64,000 nt of DNA. It comes from CAKZLS01 sp963701445 (GTDB taxonomy: Bacteria; Pseudomonadota; Alphaproteobacteria; Rhodospirillales; Defluviicoccaceae). Under the pieces are notes generated by a model that was not told the origin of the DNA, made no database searches, and saw nothing but the letters and a program-made list of their open reading frames with translations. Below are positions 34,776 through 42,584 of the stretch, piece after piece. The translations under genes were made by a program, and so were the position numbers. Each line of letters starts with the position of its first letter. Position 1 is the first letter of the stretch. Where the stretch lies: positions 1 to 64,000 of the forward strand of contig CAVPAM010000006.1 of assembly GCA_963701445.1 (NCBI GenBank), written 5' to 3'.

Positions 34776-35309
34776 ATGGAACTCCAATCCTTCGGACGAC
34801 GGTTTCGCGGCAGGCCCTGGACATGGGCATTTCTCGCGGCCGCCGTCGCCGTCCTGGGGCTGGTCTTCCTGGCCTGGCAGGTCAGCCGTCCCCGGCCCGC
34901 CATCGTCATCGGCATCACGTCGACCGTGGTCGGCGCGCCGGGCGCCGTCGACATCGAAGTGAGACAGATTACCGAGGGTGGCGGGTTGGCCGCCCTTCAA
35001 GGCAGCATCAAATACGACCCGGAACTCCTTGTCATCAAATCGATTTCCGGAACGAATGGGTTCATGGTGATGGCTGCGGACATCGACGGTGCCACGGGGA
35101 TCGCCCGGTTCGCCCTCGTCAACCTCGGTGACGAGGGCGTTAGCAATGGGCCGATCGCCAGACTGCTGTTTCAAGCGAACGCCTCCTCCGGCGGCACCGC
35201 GCGGTTGACATGGCTGGACTCGGGCGGCGCGCCAATCGTCCTCGGCGGAAACGACAACGAAGAGATCGCGTCCGCCCGGCTGGTGGATGGGCAGGTGCGC
35301 ATCCGCTGA
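34776..35309 (+). CDS. Membrane-anchored cohesin-like protein
   Basis: A 177-residue protein with a short basic N-terminus, one membrane helix (WAFLAAAVAVLGLVFLAW, about 17-35) and a single extracellular domain. That domain reads like a cohesin: a GAVDIEVRQI strand, LAALQGSIKYDPELLVIKSI, GIARFALVNLGDEGVSNGPI and ARLLFQANASSGGTARLTW. Cohesins bind dockerins with calcium. It lies 14 bases after a dockerin-bearing secreted protein, so it probably tethers that protein at the cell surface or in the periplasm. A GGAGG eight bases upstream fixes the start at 34776. The cohesin assignment rests on pattern similarity and context. Confidence 0.72.
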   Translation: MELQSFGRRFRGRPWTWAFLAAAVAVLGLVFLAWQVSRPRPAIVIGITSTVVGAPGAVDIEVRQITEGGGLAALQGSIKYDPELLVIKSISGTNGFMVMAADIDGATGIARFALVNLGDEGVSNGPIARLLFQANASSGGTARLTWLDSGGAPIVLGGNDNEEIASARLVDGQVRIR

Positions 35310-35333
35310 GCTTGATGGTCCTCCGGCGTCCGC

Positions 35334-35362
35334 TCACGGCCGGGGAGCGCGCACGGCCGTGA
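35334..35362. terminator. Hairpin between convergent genes
   Basis: Perfect eight-base arms TCACGGCC and GGCCGTGA enclose a 13-base loop in the short gap between the cohesin-like gene and the convergent hypothetical gene. There is no T tract on either side, so it is only a possible bidirectional terminator. Confidence 0.35.
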
Positions 35363-35382
35363 CTTGCCGGTGCCGCCCACCG

Positions 35383-35793
35383 TCACTTCAACAGGACGGA
35401 CAGGACCTCGTCGAGTTTGCGGCCTTGGGCGACGAGGGCGCGGCGGGCGTCGAGGACGGCGAAGACGCCGTGTTTCTTGGTGACATAACCCCGGATCTTG
35501 CGGGACTGGTTGAGCAGCGCCATGGCCGGCTGGCCGTCGTCGAGGGTCGTCCGCTTGCAGGTGTAGTACCGGCTCGCGATCACCCGCGCGGCGATGGCCG
35601 CCTCGTCGGCGTCGGACAGCAGAGGGCTCGGAAAGGCGATGACCGACACGGGTACGGACAACTCCCGATGGATCCACGGGACCGCAGAATACAGCCATCC
35701 GCCACCGCTTCGCGACTGAAATTTTTCGCCCGGCCCCCCTCTCCCGCCCGGCGCGGCGAAACGCCACAAAAGTGAAACCGAAACGTCACGCAA
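35383..35793 (-). CDS. Hypothetical protein, paralogous remnant near cas13a
   Basis: A reading frame of up to 136 residues with unknown function. The C-terminal two thirds look like a real folded protein (SDADEAAIAARVIASRYYTC, KIRGYVTKKHGVFAVLDARR, LDEVLSVLLK). The first 40 residues are poor in structure, and translation may begin at an internal GTG near 35665. No membrane segment is seen. The last 20 codons recur as a fragment at 32433-32500, on the other side of the beta-helix/cohesin pair, so this gene family flanks that module. Confidence 0.5.
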   Translation of the reverse strand: MRDVSVSLLWRFAAPGGRGGPGEKFQSRSGGGWLYSAVPWIHRELSVPVSVIAFPSPLLSDADEAAIAARVIASRYYTCKRTTLDDGQPAMALLNQSRKIRGYVTKKHGVFAVLDARRALVAQGRKLDEVLSVLLK

Positions 35794-35923
35794 ACGCGCG
35801 GGTTGATCCTGTAATCAATTCCCGTCATAATTTTGACAGATTTTGTTACGCCTAAAAGTTGTTTCTGGATGGCAACAATTCTGCGTCTGGAAATGCGCGG
35901 CGGTCATGCGATGGAGGATCCCG

Positions 35924-36292
35924 ATGCTGGCGCCCGGAGACCTGGATCGGCTGTTGGACGATTGCGTGTCGATCAATCGCAGGTTGAGTTCCGGGGCGCG
36001 CCGGACCCTGGCCGGTTTCCTGCGGCTGCGGGAACGGCATGGCGAGGGCGCGATCCGCTACCTGAGCCCGGACGACGTGGAAATGCTCGAGGACTGGGCG
36101 GCGAGCGCGGGCGGGTCCGGGGAGCGCGGGGACGCCGCTCCTGCCCCGCGGGCCGCCGCGGCCATCGCGCCCGCGAACCTCGGCTTGCGCCCGCGCGCGC
36201 CGCAAAAACGCCGGATCGATCAGAAACCGGCGGAGCCGGCGGTCCAGGAACGGCGCGGTCAAGCCGGCCGCCAGGACGCCATAAAAGCTTAA
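35924..36292 (+). CDS. Hypothetical protein
   Basis: A 122-residue protein. The N-terminal 60 residues are helical and well formed (LAPGDLDRLLDDCVSINRRL, RLRERHGEGAIRYLSPDDVE); the rest is an alanine/arginine-rich tail of low complexity. GGAGG seven bases before ATG 35924 supports this start over an earlier one at 35843. It lies 80 bases upstream of mgtE on the same strand, but nothing shows a functional link. I do not recognise the family. Confidence 0.55.
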   Translation: MLAPGDLDRLLDDCVSINRRLSSGARRTLAGFLRLRERHGEGAIRYLSPDDVEMLEDWAASAGGSGERGDAAPAPRAAAAIAPANLGLRPRAPQKRRIDQKPAEPAVQERRGQAGRQDAIKA

Positions 36293-36372
36293 CGGAACGG
36301 GGACTCAACGAAGGCTTGCATCGGGGGCCGTTCAGGCTGATTCCAGGCGCGGAACAAGCCAGGACACGAACC

Positions 36373-37882
36373 ATGCCCGAAACCCAGCCGCCGCCCGTTC
36401 CCCCGCCCAGTCGCGGAGCATCTCCCGGGGAGGACGCGCCGGCCGCGAACGCGCCGACGGCGGACGACCGGCTGCGGACCCGGATCCAGTCCATCGTCAC
36501 GCTGTTGAACCGCGAGCGGATGGTCACCGACACCGCGCTTGGCCAGAGCGCGCGTAACCGCGAACTGGTGGAACGGGTCACCCATGGCCAGCACCTGGCG
36601 GAGGTGGCCAACCGGATCAACGCCCTGCCCCCCGCCGACATCGCCCACCTGCTGGAAATGCTGCCGCCCGACCAGCGCCGGACGGCGTGGGAACAGGTGG
36701 GCCTGGACAAGGCGGGCGACGTGCTGTGGGAGGCCACCGACGGGGTCGCCAACTCGCTCGCCCGGTCCACCGGCCGCGACCGGCTGCTCGCCATCTGCGA
36801 CCACATCGACGACGACGACCTCGCCCAGATCGCCCAGCACGTGCCCGACGACGTGCTCCAGGAGCACTACCTGTCGCTGGATCCCGAGGCGCGGGCCTGG
36901 GTCAAGGCGTCGGTCTCCTACCCCGACGACACCGTCGGCCACCTGATGAACAACGACGAGATCGCCGTCGACGCCGGCGCCACCGTCAAGGACGTGCTGA
37001 AGCTGCTGCGGCGCCTGGGGTCCCTCCCCAACCAGACCGACCGCCTGTTCGTGGTGGACGACCGGCGGCGGCTCAAGGGCGTCCTGCCGCTGAAGACGCT
37101 GCTGTTGCACCGGACGCGGGAACGGGTGGCGGATCTGATGGATACGGACGCCGAGCGCTTCCGGCCGCTCGACAAGACCGGCGCCGCCGCCCGCGCCTTC
37201 GAGCGCTACGACCTGGTCTCGGCCCCGGTGGTCGACGACAAGGGACGGCTGATCGGACGGCTGACGGTGGACGCGGTGATGGATTTCGTCCGCGAGCAGG
37301 CCGAGGACCAGGCGCTCAAGCGCGAGGGCCTGAAGCCCGGACGAGGACCTGCTCGGGCCCATCTGGAAGACCGCCCGCCAGCGGTGGATGTGGCTCTGCC
37401 TCAACCTGTTCACCGCGTTCATCGCGTCGCGGGTGATCGGCCTGTTCGAGGGCAGCATCGAGCAACTGGTGGCGCTGGCCACGCTGATGCCGATCATCGC
37501 CAGCGTCGGCGGCAACACCGGCAACCAGACCATCGCCATCTTCATTCGCGGGCTGGCGCTGGATCAGATCAACGCCGGCAACATGCGCCACCTCGCGCTC
37601 AAGGAAGTGGGGGTGAGCGCCGTCAACGGCCTGATCTGGGGCGGCGTCATGGGCGTGGTTGCCTTCGCGCTCTATCAGAACCCGGCGCTGGGGGCGGTGA
37701 TGGCGGCGGCGACGCTGCTCAATCTGCTGGTGGCGTCGGCGGTGGGGATCGCGGTGCCGGTGACCATGAACCGCATGGGCCGCGACCCGGCGCTGGGATC
37801 GAGCGTGCTGCTCACCTTCACCACCGACAGCATGGGGTTCTTCATCTTCCTCGGCCTGGCGACGGTGTTCCTGCTGCCGTAG
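36373..37882 (+). CDS. mgtE: Magnesium transporter MgtE, interrupted by one frameshift
   Basis: The first part contains the MgtE N domain (helical repeats HLAEVANRINALPPADIAHL, MLPPDQRRTAWEQ) and a CBS pair (DTVGHLMNNDEIAV; RLFVVDDRRRLKGVLPL; DLVSAPVVDDKGRLIGRLT). The membrane part with the conserved pore sequence (MPIIASVGGNTGNQT, then FTTDSMGFFIFLGLATVF) is in the next frame. One extra base near 37340 (CCCG-G-ACGAGGAC) separates KREGLKP from DEDLLGPIWK. Repaired, the protein is about 500 residues, normal for MgtE, a Mg2+ channel gated by cytosolic Mg2+ through the N and CBS domains. A sequence error is a likely cause of the break. Confidence 0.9.
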
Positions 37883-37906
37883 CCGGTTTCGCGGTCTCGC
37901 CCGGCG

Positions 37907-39397
37907 TCAGGCGTCCCGCGCCCAGGCGCGCAGCGGGCGGAGCTGGCGGCTGCGGTTCTGGTTGTGGGACTCCATGCGCGTCAGCACGTTGTCGAGCACG
38001 GCGATGCCCTCGGCGATGTAGTTGCCCTTGTTGAGCATGACGCATTCGGCGCGCTCGGCCATGGCGGCGTCGGTGAATTCGCCGCGCGACGGCATGCCGC
38101 GCTTGACCAGGCTTTCCAGCACCTGCGTCGCCCAGATCACCGGCACGTGGGCGGCGGCGCAGAGCCAGAGGATCTCCTCCTGGACCTCCGACAGCCGCTC
38201 GTAGCCGATCTCCACCGCCAGGTCGCCGCGCGCGATCATTACCGCGAAGGGGTTGGCGCCGGCCGCCTGGACGATCAGGTCCGGCAGGTTGGTGAACGCC
38301 AGCCCGGTCTCGATCTTGGCGATGATCGGCATGGGCGGCTGGCCGGGACGGCGCTTTTCCAGCTCCTCCTGGAGCCAGGCGATGTCCTCGGGGCGCTGAA
38401 CGAAGGAATAGCTGACACCGTCGGCGCGGGAGGCGACGAAATCGAGATCCTCCAGGTCCTTGCCGGTGAGCGGCGGCACCACCAGGGCGGAGCCGGGGAA
38501 GTTGATCCCGCGCTTTTCCTGTAGCGGATAGCCGCCGGGGGGCGTGCGGACCACCGCCATCACCAGCCCGTCGCCGCGGATCTCCTCCACCTCGCCGGAA
38601 ATCAGGCCGTCGCGGATGCTCACCCGGGCGCCGGGGGCGATCTGGCGCAGCACCTCGGGCATGGAACAGCTCGCCTGGAACGGGAAGCCGTCGTTGTCCT
38701 TGTCCGGCTTGTCGAACGCGAGCAGGATCCTGTCCCCCGCCTCCACCATGGTGGTCTTCTTCGGCGTGATCACCTCCTGGGTGCGGATCTTGGGACCGGC
38801 GAGGTCCATGAGCACCGGGCATTCGCGCCCCACCTCGGCGCCGACCACGCGGACGGCGTCGATCATCGCCGACCATTGGTCCGCCGAGTCCCGGCCGCAG
38901 TTGATGCGCGCGCAATCCATGCCGGCGTCGAACAACGCCCGGAGCTTCGCCGGATCCTTCGCGATCTTCGGCGCCAGGGTGACGAGAATGCGCGTCTCGC
39001 GGCCCTTGGGCGGAGGTCCGAACACGGTCGCGCTGTTCTTCGTCAAAAGGGCCCGGCCGGCGCGGAAATCCTCGGCCGCCGGCCGCTCGATGGTCGACTG
39101 GCCATGCCGGTCGCCGATCGCCTCCAGGTTGGCGATGACGGCGTCGAGGGTCGGCAGGACGCTGTCCTCGCAGTGGCCGAGCGACGACAGGCCGAGCGGC
39201 GTCAGTTCCGCCTGCATCGGCCGCAGGTCCAGTTGCCGGAGCGCCAGATAGTGGGACAGGTTCACCGCGCTGTCCTGAAAGGCGCCGCGCGACAGCATCG
39301 GATCCCAGCGGGCGACCATCCTGGCGCCGTTTTCGACGACGCTCTTCCTGACGTCTTGCAGCTGTTGCAGCAGCTTGGCGCGAACCCCGCCGTCCAT
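37907..39397 (-). CDS. Pyruvate kinase family protein with N-terminal extension and no C-terminal domain
   Basis: A 496-residue protein. Residues 1-125 are an N-terminal extension not found in standard pyruvate kinase. Residues 130-480 are the pyruvate kinase barrel plus B domain: ILVTLAPKIAKD, ARINCGRDS, VLMDLAGPKIRT, the lysine region PIIAKIETGLAF, IARGDLAVEIGYERLSEVQ and WATQVLESLVKRGMPSRGE. The protein stops about where the regulatory C domain would begin, so allosteric control by the usual effectors is not expected. The reaction is probably phosphoenolpyruvate to pyruvate, though some family members of this shape are uncharacterised. ATG 39397 follows GGGAGG. It is convergent with mgtE. 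Confidence 0.8.
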   Translation of the reverse strand: MDGGVRAKLLQQLQDVRKSVVENGARMVARWDPMLSRGAFQDSAVNLSHYLALRQLDLRPMQAELTPLGLSSLGHCEDSVLPTLDAVIANLEAIGDRHGQSTIERPAAEDFRAGRALLTKNSATVFGPPPKGRETRILVTLAPKIAKDPAKLRALFDAGMDCARINCGRDSADQWSAMIDAVRVVGAEVGRECPVLMDLAGPKIRTQEVITPKKTTMVEAGDRILLAFDKPDKDNDGFPFQASCSMPEVLRQIAPGARVSIRDGLISGEVEEIRGDGLVMAVVRTPPGGYPLQEKRGINFPGSALVVPPLTGKDLEDLDFVASRADGVSYSFVQRPEDIAWLQEELEKRRPGQPPMPIIAKIETGLAFTNLPDLIVQAAGANPFAVMIARGDLAVEIGYERLSEVQEEILWLCAAAHVPVIWATQVLESLVKRGMPSRGEFTDAAMAERAECVMLNKGNYIAEGIAVLDNVLTRMESHNQNRSRQLRPLRAWARDA

Positions 39398-39633
39398 GGC
39401 CAACCTCCCGTGTTGTTTTGGCGGCGCAATATCCCCGTCGGCCGGGATTCTGGCAAATGACGGATTTGTGACAGCGGGCTCCGCCGCCACCCGCTGCGGC
39501 ATCGGCGGAACACCCTCTCCGGTTGCGGATACCCCGGGGCGGCCTGGGGCGTCGGAGCGGAATGGCGCGCGCGCCCGATGCGCCGTGGAACCACCCGGAC
39601 AGCACCCTGAACCGGAATAGACGCGTCTCCAAG

Positions 39634-39766
39634 TATCCATATGGGTTATTCGAAACACTTTTCGATATTGATGGCAATTTTGTAAATACCAATTTGGGTA
39701 TGATTTCGTTGATGACCATAAATTTCTGTTTAGTGTTGCAGTTTTCTGATTTTTATCCGAATGGGT
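39634..39766. promoter_or_regulatory. Three spaced palindromes upstream of the PEP-CTERM gene
   Basis: In the AT-rich part of the 540-base gap between the pyruvate kinase and PEP-CTERM genes lie three related palindromes: ATCCATATGGGT (39635-39646), TACCAATTTGGGTA (39687-39700) and ATCCGAATGGGT (39755-39766). Their centres are 53 and 67 bases apart. They share ACC/ATCC - AT-rich centre - GGGT with sites near other genes in the window. A cluster of three suggests cooperative binding of a regulator controlling the PEP-CTERM gene, 170-300 bases downstream. The rest of the gap holds nothing else that I recognise. Confidence 0.5.
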
Positions 39767-39937
39767 GAAAATTTACTGCAATTTATGGCCGATATTTAGT
39801 TTGACAATACACGCAAAAAACGTTTCAATTGCAAGTAATCTGAGACGCCGGATTAACTCGTCATACGAGCGCGCACTTTCGGCGGCAGATGCGAGGAACA
39901 CCAGAAGATTGACGCCGAACGTGAGGAGGAACTGAAG

Positions 39938-40687
39938 ATGTCTGTTAAGAGGATAGGGGAAGTGACGGCGAAAGCGGCCCTCGCCGGCTTCGCTTTGGCG
40001 GTGCTGACCGCCGCGACCGCGCCCGCCAAGGCAGCGGTGGTAACGTGGGACCTGTGGCTTACGTATAATCCGGCCAAGCTGGCGGTCGGGAAGTCGAACC
40101 TGATGACCGGCGAATGGGTCGAACCCAGCTTGAACGCGACCCTCGGCATCACCCAGGCGACCAAGGGCACCGGTCACCTGACATTCAACAACGCCGGATG
40201 CGGACGGGTTTTCTGCGGTCCGGTGGAGGACCCGAACTTCGATATCCATTTCGAGTTCGAGGGCACGTCCGTCTCGTTCGACGCGGGCGACGACTTCCGC
40301 TACAATGAGACGAGCAATACCTATTACGATCCGTCGAACCCGGGACCGACCGTCAACTTCCTGAGCTATCTCGGAAGCCTGTTCGTCACCGGCCTGGACT
40401 TCAACGTGCCGTTCTCGACGACCGGCGGCTCCAACAACTTCGCCCTCAGCGTCGAAAGCGGCGTGGTGGAGCTTTACGACCTGACCAACCAAGCGGGATT
40501 CCCGAACTGGACCGTGTTGCGCGGAACGTTGTGCACCAACGGCTATGGCGAGCCCGGCGAAGGCGATGTCTGCTATCGCGGCCCCGGCACCGAGATCGTC
40601 ACTCCCATTCCGGCGGCCCTTCCCTTGTTCGGCTCCGGACTGGCGGCCATGGGCCTCGCGGCCTGGCGTCGTCGCCGGAAAGCGTAA
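39938..40687 (+). CDS. VPLPA-CTERM/PEP-CTERM sorted secreted protein
   Basis: A 249-residue protein with a signal peptide (about 1-32, ending PAKAA), a beta-rich middle of unknown fold and a C-terminal sorting signal: the TPIPAALPLFGSGLAAMGL motif, membrane helix and WRRRRKA basic end. This tripartite tail is recognised by an EpsH-type exosortase, and such proteins often belong to extracellular matrix. The exosortase is not in the window. The ATG follows a GAGGAACTGAAG ribosome site. Three upstream palindromes and a strong terminator frame it as a single-gene transcript. Confidence 0.88.
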   Translation: MSVKRIGEVTAKAALAGFALAVLTAATAPAKAAVVTWDLWLTYNPAKLAVGKSNLMTGEWVEPSLNATLGITQATKGTGHLTFNNAGCGRVFCGPVEDPNFDIHFEFEGTSVSFDAGDDFRYNETSNTYYDPSNPGPTVNFLSYLGSLFVTGLDFNVPFSTTGGSNNFALSVESGVVELYDLTNQAGFPNWTVLRGTLCTNGYGEPGEGDVCYRGPGTEIVTPIPAALPLFGSGLAAMGLAAWRRRRKA

Positions 40688-40718
40688 CGCGAAGGACCGT
40701 CATCTTCTGACGACGAGC

Positions 40719-40752
40719 ACGGCGGCGGATCACTCCGCCGCCGTCTTCGTTT
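40719..40752 (+). terminator. Rho-independent terminator of the PEP-CTERM gene
   Basis: A perfect 11-base stem (ACGGCGGCGGA / TCCGCCGCCGT) closes on the four-base loop TCAC and is followed by CTTCGTTT. It starts 32 bases after the stop codon at 40687. This is the clearest intrinsic terminator in the window. Confidence 0.8.
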
Positions 40753-40880
40753 CCGGAGCCCCGCCCGGTCCGCCGGGACGCTCCCCCGCCGCCGAGGCAC
40801 CCCCCGGGACCCGGCCGCGAGGACAGCGACGAAAGAAGGATTGGACCCGCGGCCCGCCTTGGCGCTAAACCGGTCCCGCC

Positions 40881-41783
40881 ATGGCCAGACAGACCACCGA
40901 CACGCCCGCCGGCCGGCTGCGCGCGCTCCTCGACCAGGGCCGGCTCCTGGTCATGCCGTGCTGTTTCGACGCCCTGTCCGCGAAACTGATCGAGCGGGCC
41001 GGCTTCCCGCTCACCTTCATGAGCGGCTTCGCCGTCTCGGCGACGCGGCTCGGCCTACCGGACACCGGGCTCATCTCCTACGGCGAAATGGTCGATCAGG
41101 GCCGGGGCATCTGCGCGGCGGTCTCGATCCCGGTCATCGGCGACGGCGACACCGGATACGGCAACGCGCTCAACGTCAAGCGCACGGTGGAGGGGTATGC
41201 CCGGGCGGGGTTCGCGGCGGTGATGATCGAGGATCAGGTCGCGCCCAAGCGCTGCGGCCACACCCGGGGCAAGGCGGTGACCGGCCGGACCGAGGCGCTC
41301 GATCGCATCCGGGCGGCGGTGGACGCGCGGAACGAACGCGGCGACATCCTCATCCTGGCGCGCACCGACGCCCGGGCCACGCACGGCCTCGACGAGGCCC
41401 TGCTGCGCGCCCGCGCCTTCGCCGAGGCCGGCGCCGACATCCTGTTCGTGGAGGCGCCCCGGACCGAGGCCGAGATGGAAACCGTTTGCCGCGAACTGCC
41501 CGGCTGGAAGATGGCCAACATGGTGGAGGGCGGCGACACGCCGGTGATTCCCCCGGCGCGCCTGGAGGCCATGGGTTTCGCCATCGCCGCCTACCCGCTG
41601 ACGCTGCTGAGCGCGGCGGCGCGGGCCATGAGCGGCGCGCTCGAGGACCTGCGGGCCGGGCGCCCGTCTCCCGACCGCCTTATGGACTTCGCCGAACTCA
41701 GGGAAACCGTCGGCTTCGACGCCTACGACCGCGAAGCGAGCCGGTACGCCCGCGAACCCGGCACGGGGGAAACGGACCCCTGA
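40881..41783 (+). CDS. Isocitrate lyase/PEP mutase superfamily carboxylase-lyase
   Basis: A 300-residue enzyme with the superfamily barrel: substrate loop LVMPCCFDALSAKLIERAG, metal-binding VIGDGDTGYGNALN, IEDQVAPKRCGHTRGK (the catalytic KxCGH loop) and ILARTDARATHGLDEAL. Members include methylisocitrate lyase, oxaloacetate decarboxylase and carboxyvinyl-carboxyphosphonate phosphorylmutase. The sequence here fits the broad oxaloacetate decarboxylase/2-methylisocitrate lyase-like group, and no methylcitrate-cycle genes are nearby, so the substrate remains open. No operon partner is seen. Confidence 0.85.
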   Translation: MARQTTDTPAGRLRALLDQGRLLVMPCCFDALSAKLIERAGFPLTFMSGFAVSATRLGLPDTGLISYGEMVDQGRGICAAVSIPVIGDGDTGYGNALNVKRTVEGYARAGFAAVMIEDQVAPKRCGHTRGKAVTGRTEALDRIRAAVDARNERGDILILARTDARATHGLDEALLRARAFAEAGADILFVEAPRTEAEMETVCRELPGWKMANMVEGGDTPVIPPARLEAMGFAIAAYPLTLLSAAARAMSGALEDLRAGRPSPDRLMDFAELRETVGFDAYDREASRYAREPGTGETDP

Positions 41784-41838
41784 CCACGCAATGGGTCCGC
41801 GACATGACCGCCCGGACGGGGCGGGCCGGCGCGCGCGA

Positions 41839-42453
41839 TCAATCGAAGATCGCCAGCGTTTCGTTCCACCACTCCACGATCGGCGGATCCGGCTCCAGGT
41901 CCTCGCCCCGCGACCACCGGATCACCACGCCAGCGGCGTCCCGGCCGAACTGGGCCACCAAGTCCTCCATGTAGATCTGACCTTCGACGAAGTCGGAGTC
42001 CTCGGAGATCCGCTCCTGGCGAAACTCCACCAGCACCGCGTCGGCGCCGGCGCCGTCGACCACCCGGAACCGCCCCTGTACGGCGGCCCGGCTGGCGTCG
42101 CTCGATATCAGGATACGAGTCAGTTCGCTGCCCTCGTCGACGCCGTCGATCTCGCCCTCCACCACGATCGCCAGCGGCGGCACGGTCACCGGCGCCGGGT
42201 ACAGCACGCTCTCGAACGCCCCGGACTCGCGGAGCCGCTGGGCGAGACCGGCCTTGAAGAACCGCGCGAGACGCTTCCATTCGGGATGCCCGGGCGTGAT
42301 GTCGCCGACCACCACCGTCGGGTACCGCCAGATCGGCGCCCGGCTGTTCTCGGGGGTTACGGTTTGCGTGCCGCACCCGGCGGCGCCGAGCGCCAGCAGC
42401 GCGACGAGCACGAGAGCGCAACGGAGAGGAATACCGACGCCGGGACGAAACAT
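41839..42453 (-). CDS. Lipoprotein, DUF4410-like
   Basis: A 204-residue lipoprotein with signal peptide and lipobox ALGAAGC, placing it at a membrane surface. The mature domain begins VVVGDITPGHPEWKRLAR, followed by FKAGLAQRLRESGAFESVL and VVEGEIDGVDEGSELTRILI, the pattern of DUF4410 proteins, whose function is unknown. It is divergent from the Cache-AlbA_2 gene; a perfect TACCC-N5-GGGTA palindrome sits 21 bases before its start. Confidence 0.7.
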   Translation of the reverse strand: MFRPGVGIPLRCALVLVALLALGAAGCGTQTVTPENSRAPIWRYPTVVVGDITPGHPEWKRLARFFKAGLAQRLRESGAFESVLYPAPVTVPPLAIVVEGEIDGVDEGSELTRILISSDASRAAVQGRFRVVDGAGADAVLVEFRQERISEDSDFVEGQIYMEDLVAQFGRDAAGVVIRWSRGEDLEPDPPIVEWWNETLAIFD

Positions 42454-42473
42454 GGTGGGCAGGCCCCCGATTT

Positions 42474-42488
42474 ACCCCAAAAGGGTAC
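42474..42488. promoter_or_regulatory. TACCC-N5-GGGTA palindrome in a divergent promoter
   Basis: TACCCCAAAAGGGTA has perfect five-base arms and lies in the 131-base gap between the divergent lipoprotein and Cache-AlbA_2 genes. It has the same arms and spacing as the site at 12263-12277. It is well placed to control either or both genes. Confidence 0.5.
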
Positions 42489-42584
42489 ATTCCTCGGAAC
42501 CATAGGCGAAGCGGACGGCGCCGGCAAGAATCCCTTGAACTGGCGGATGGTGACCCGGCGCGGCGGTTGGTATAAGAACAGCGT

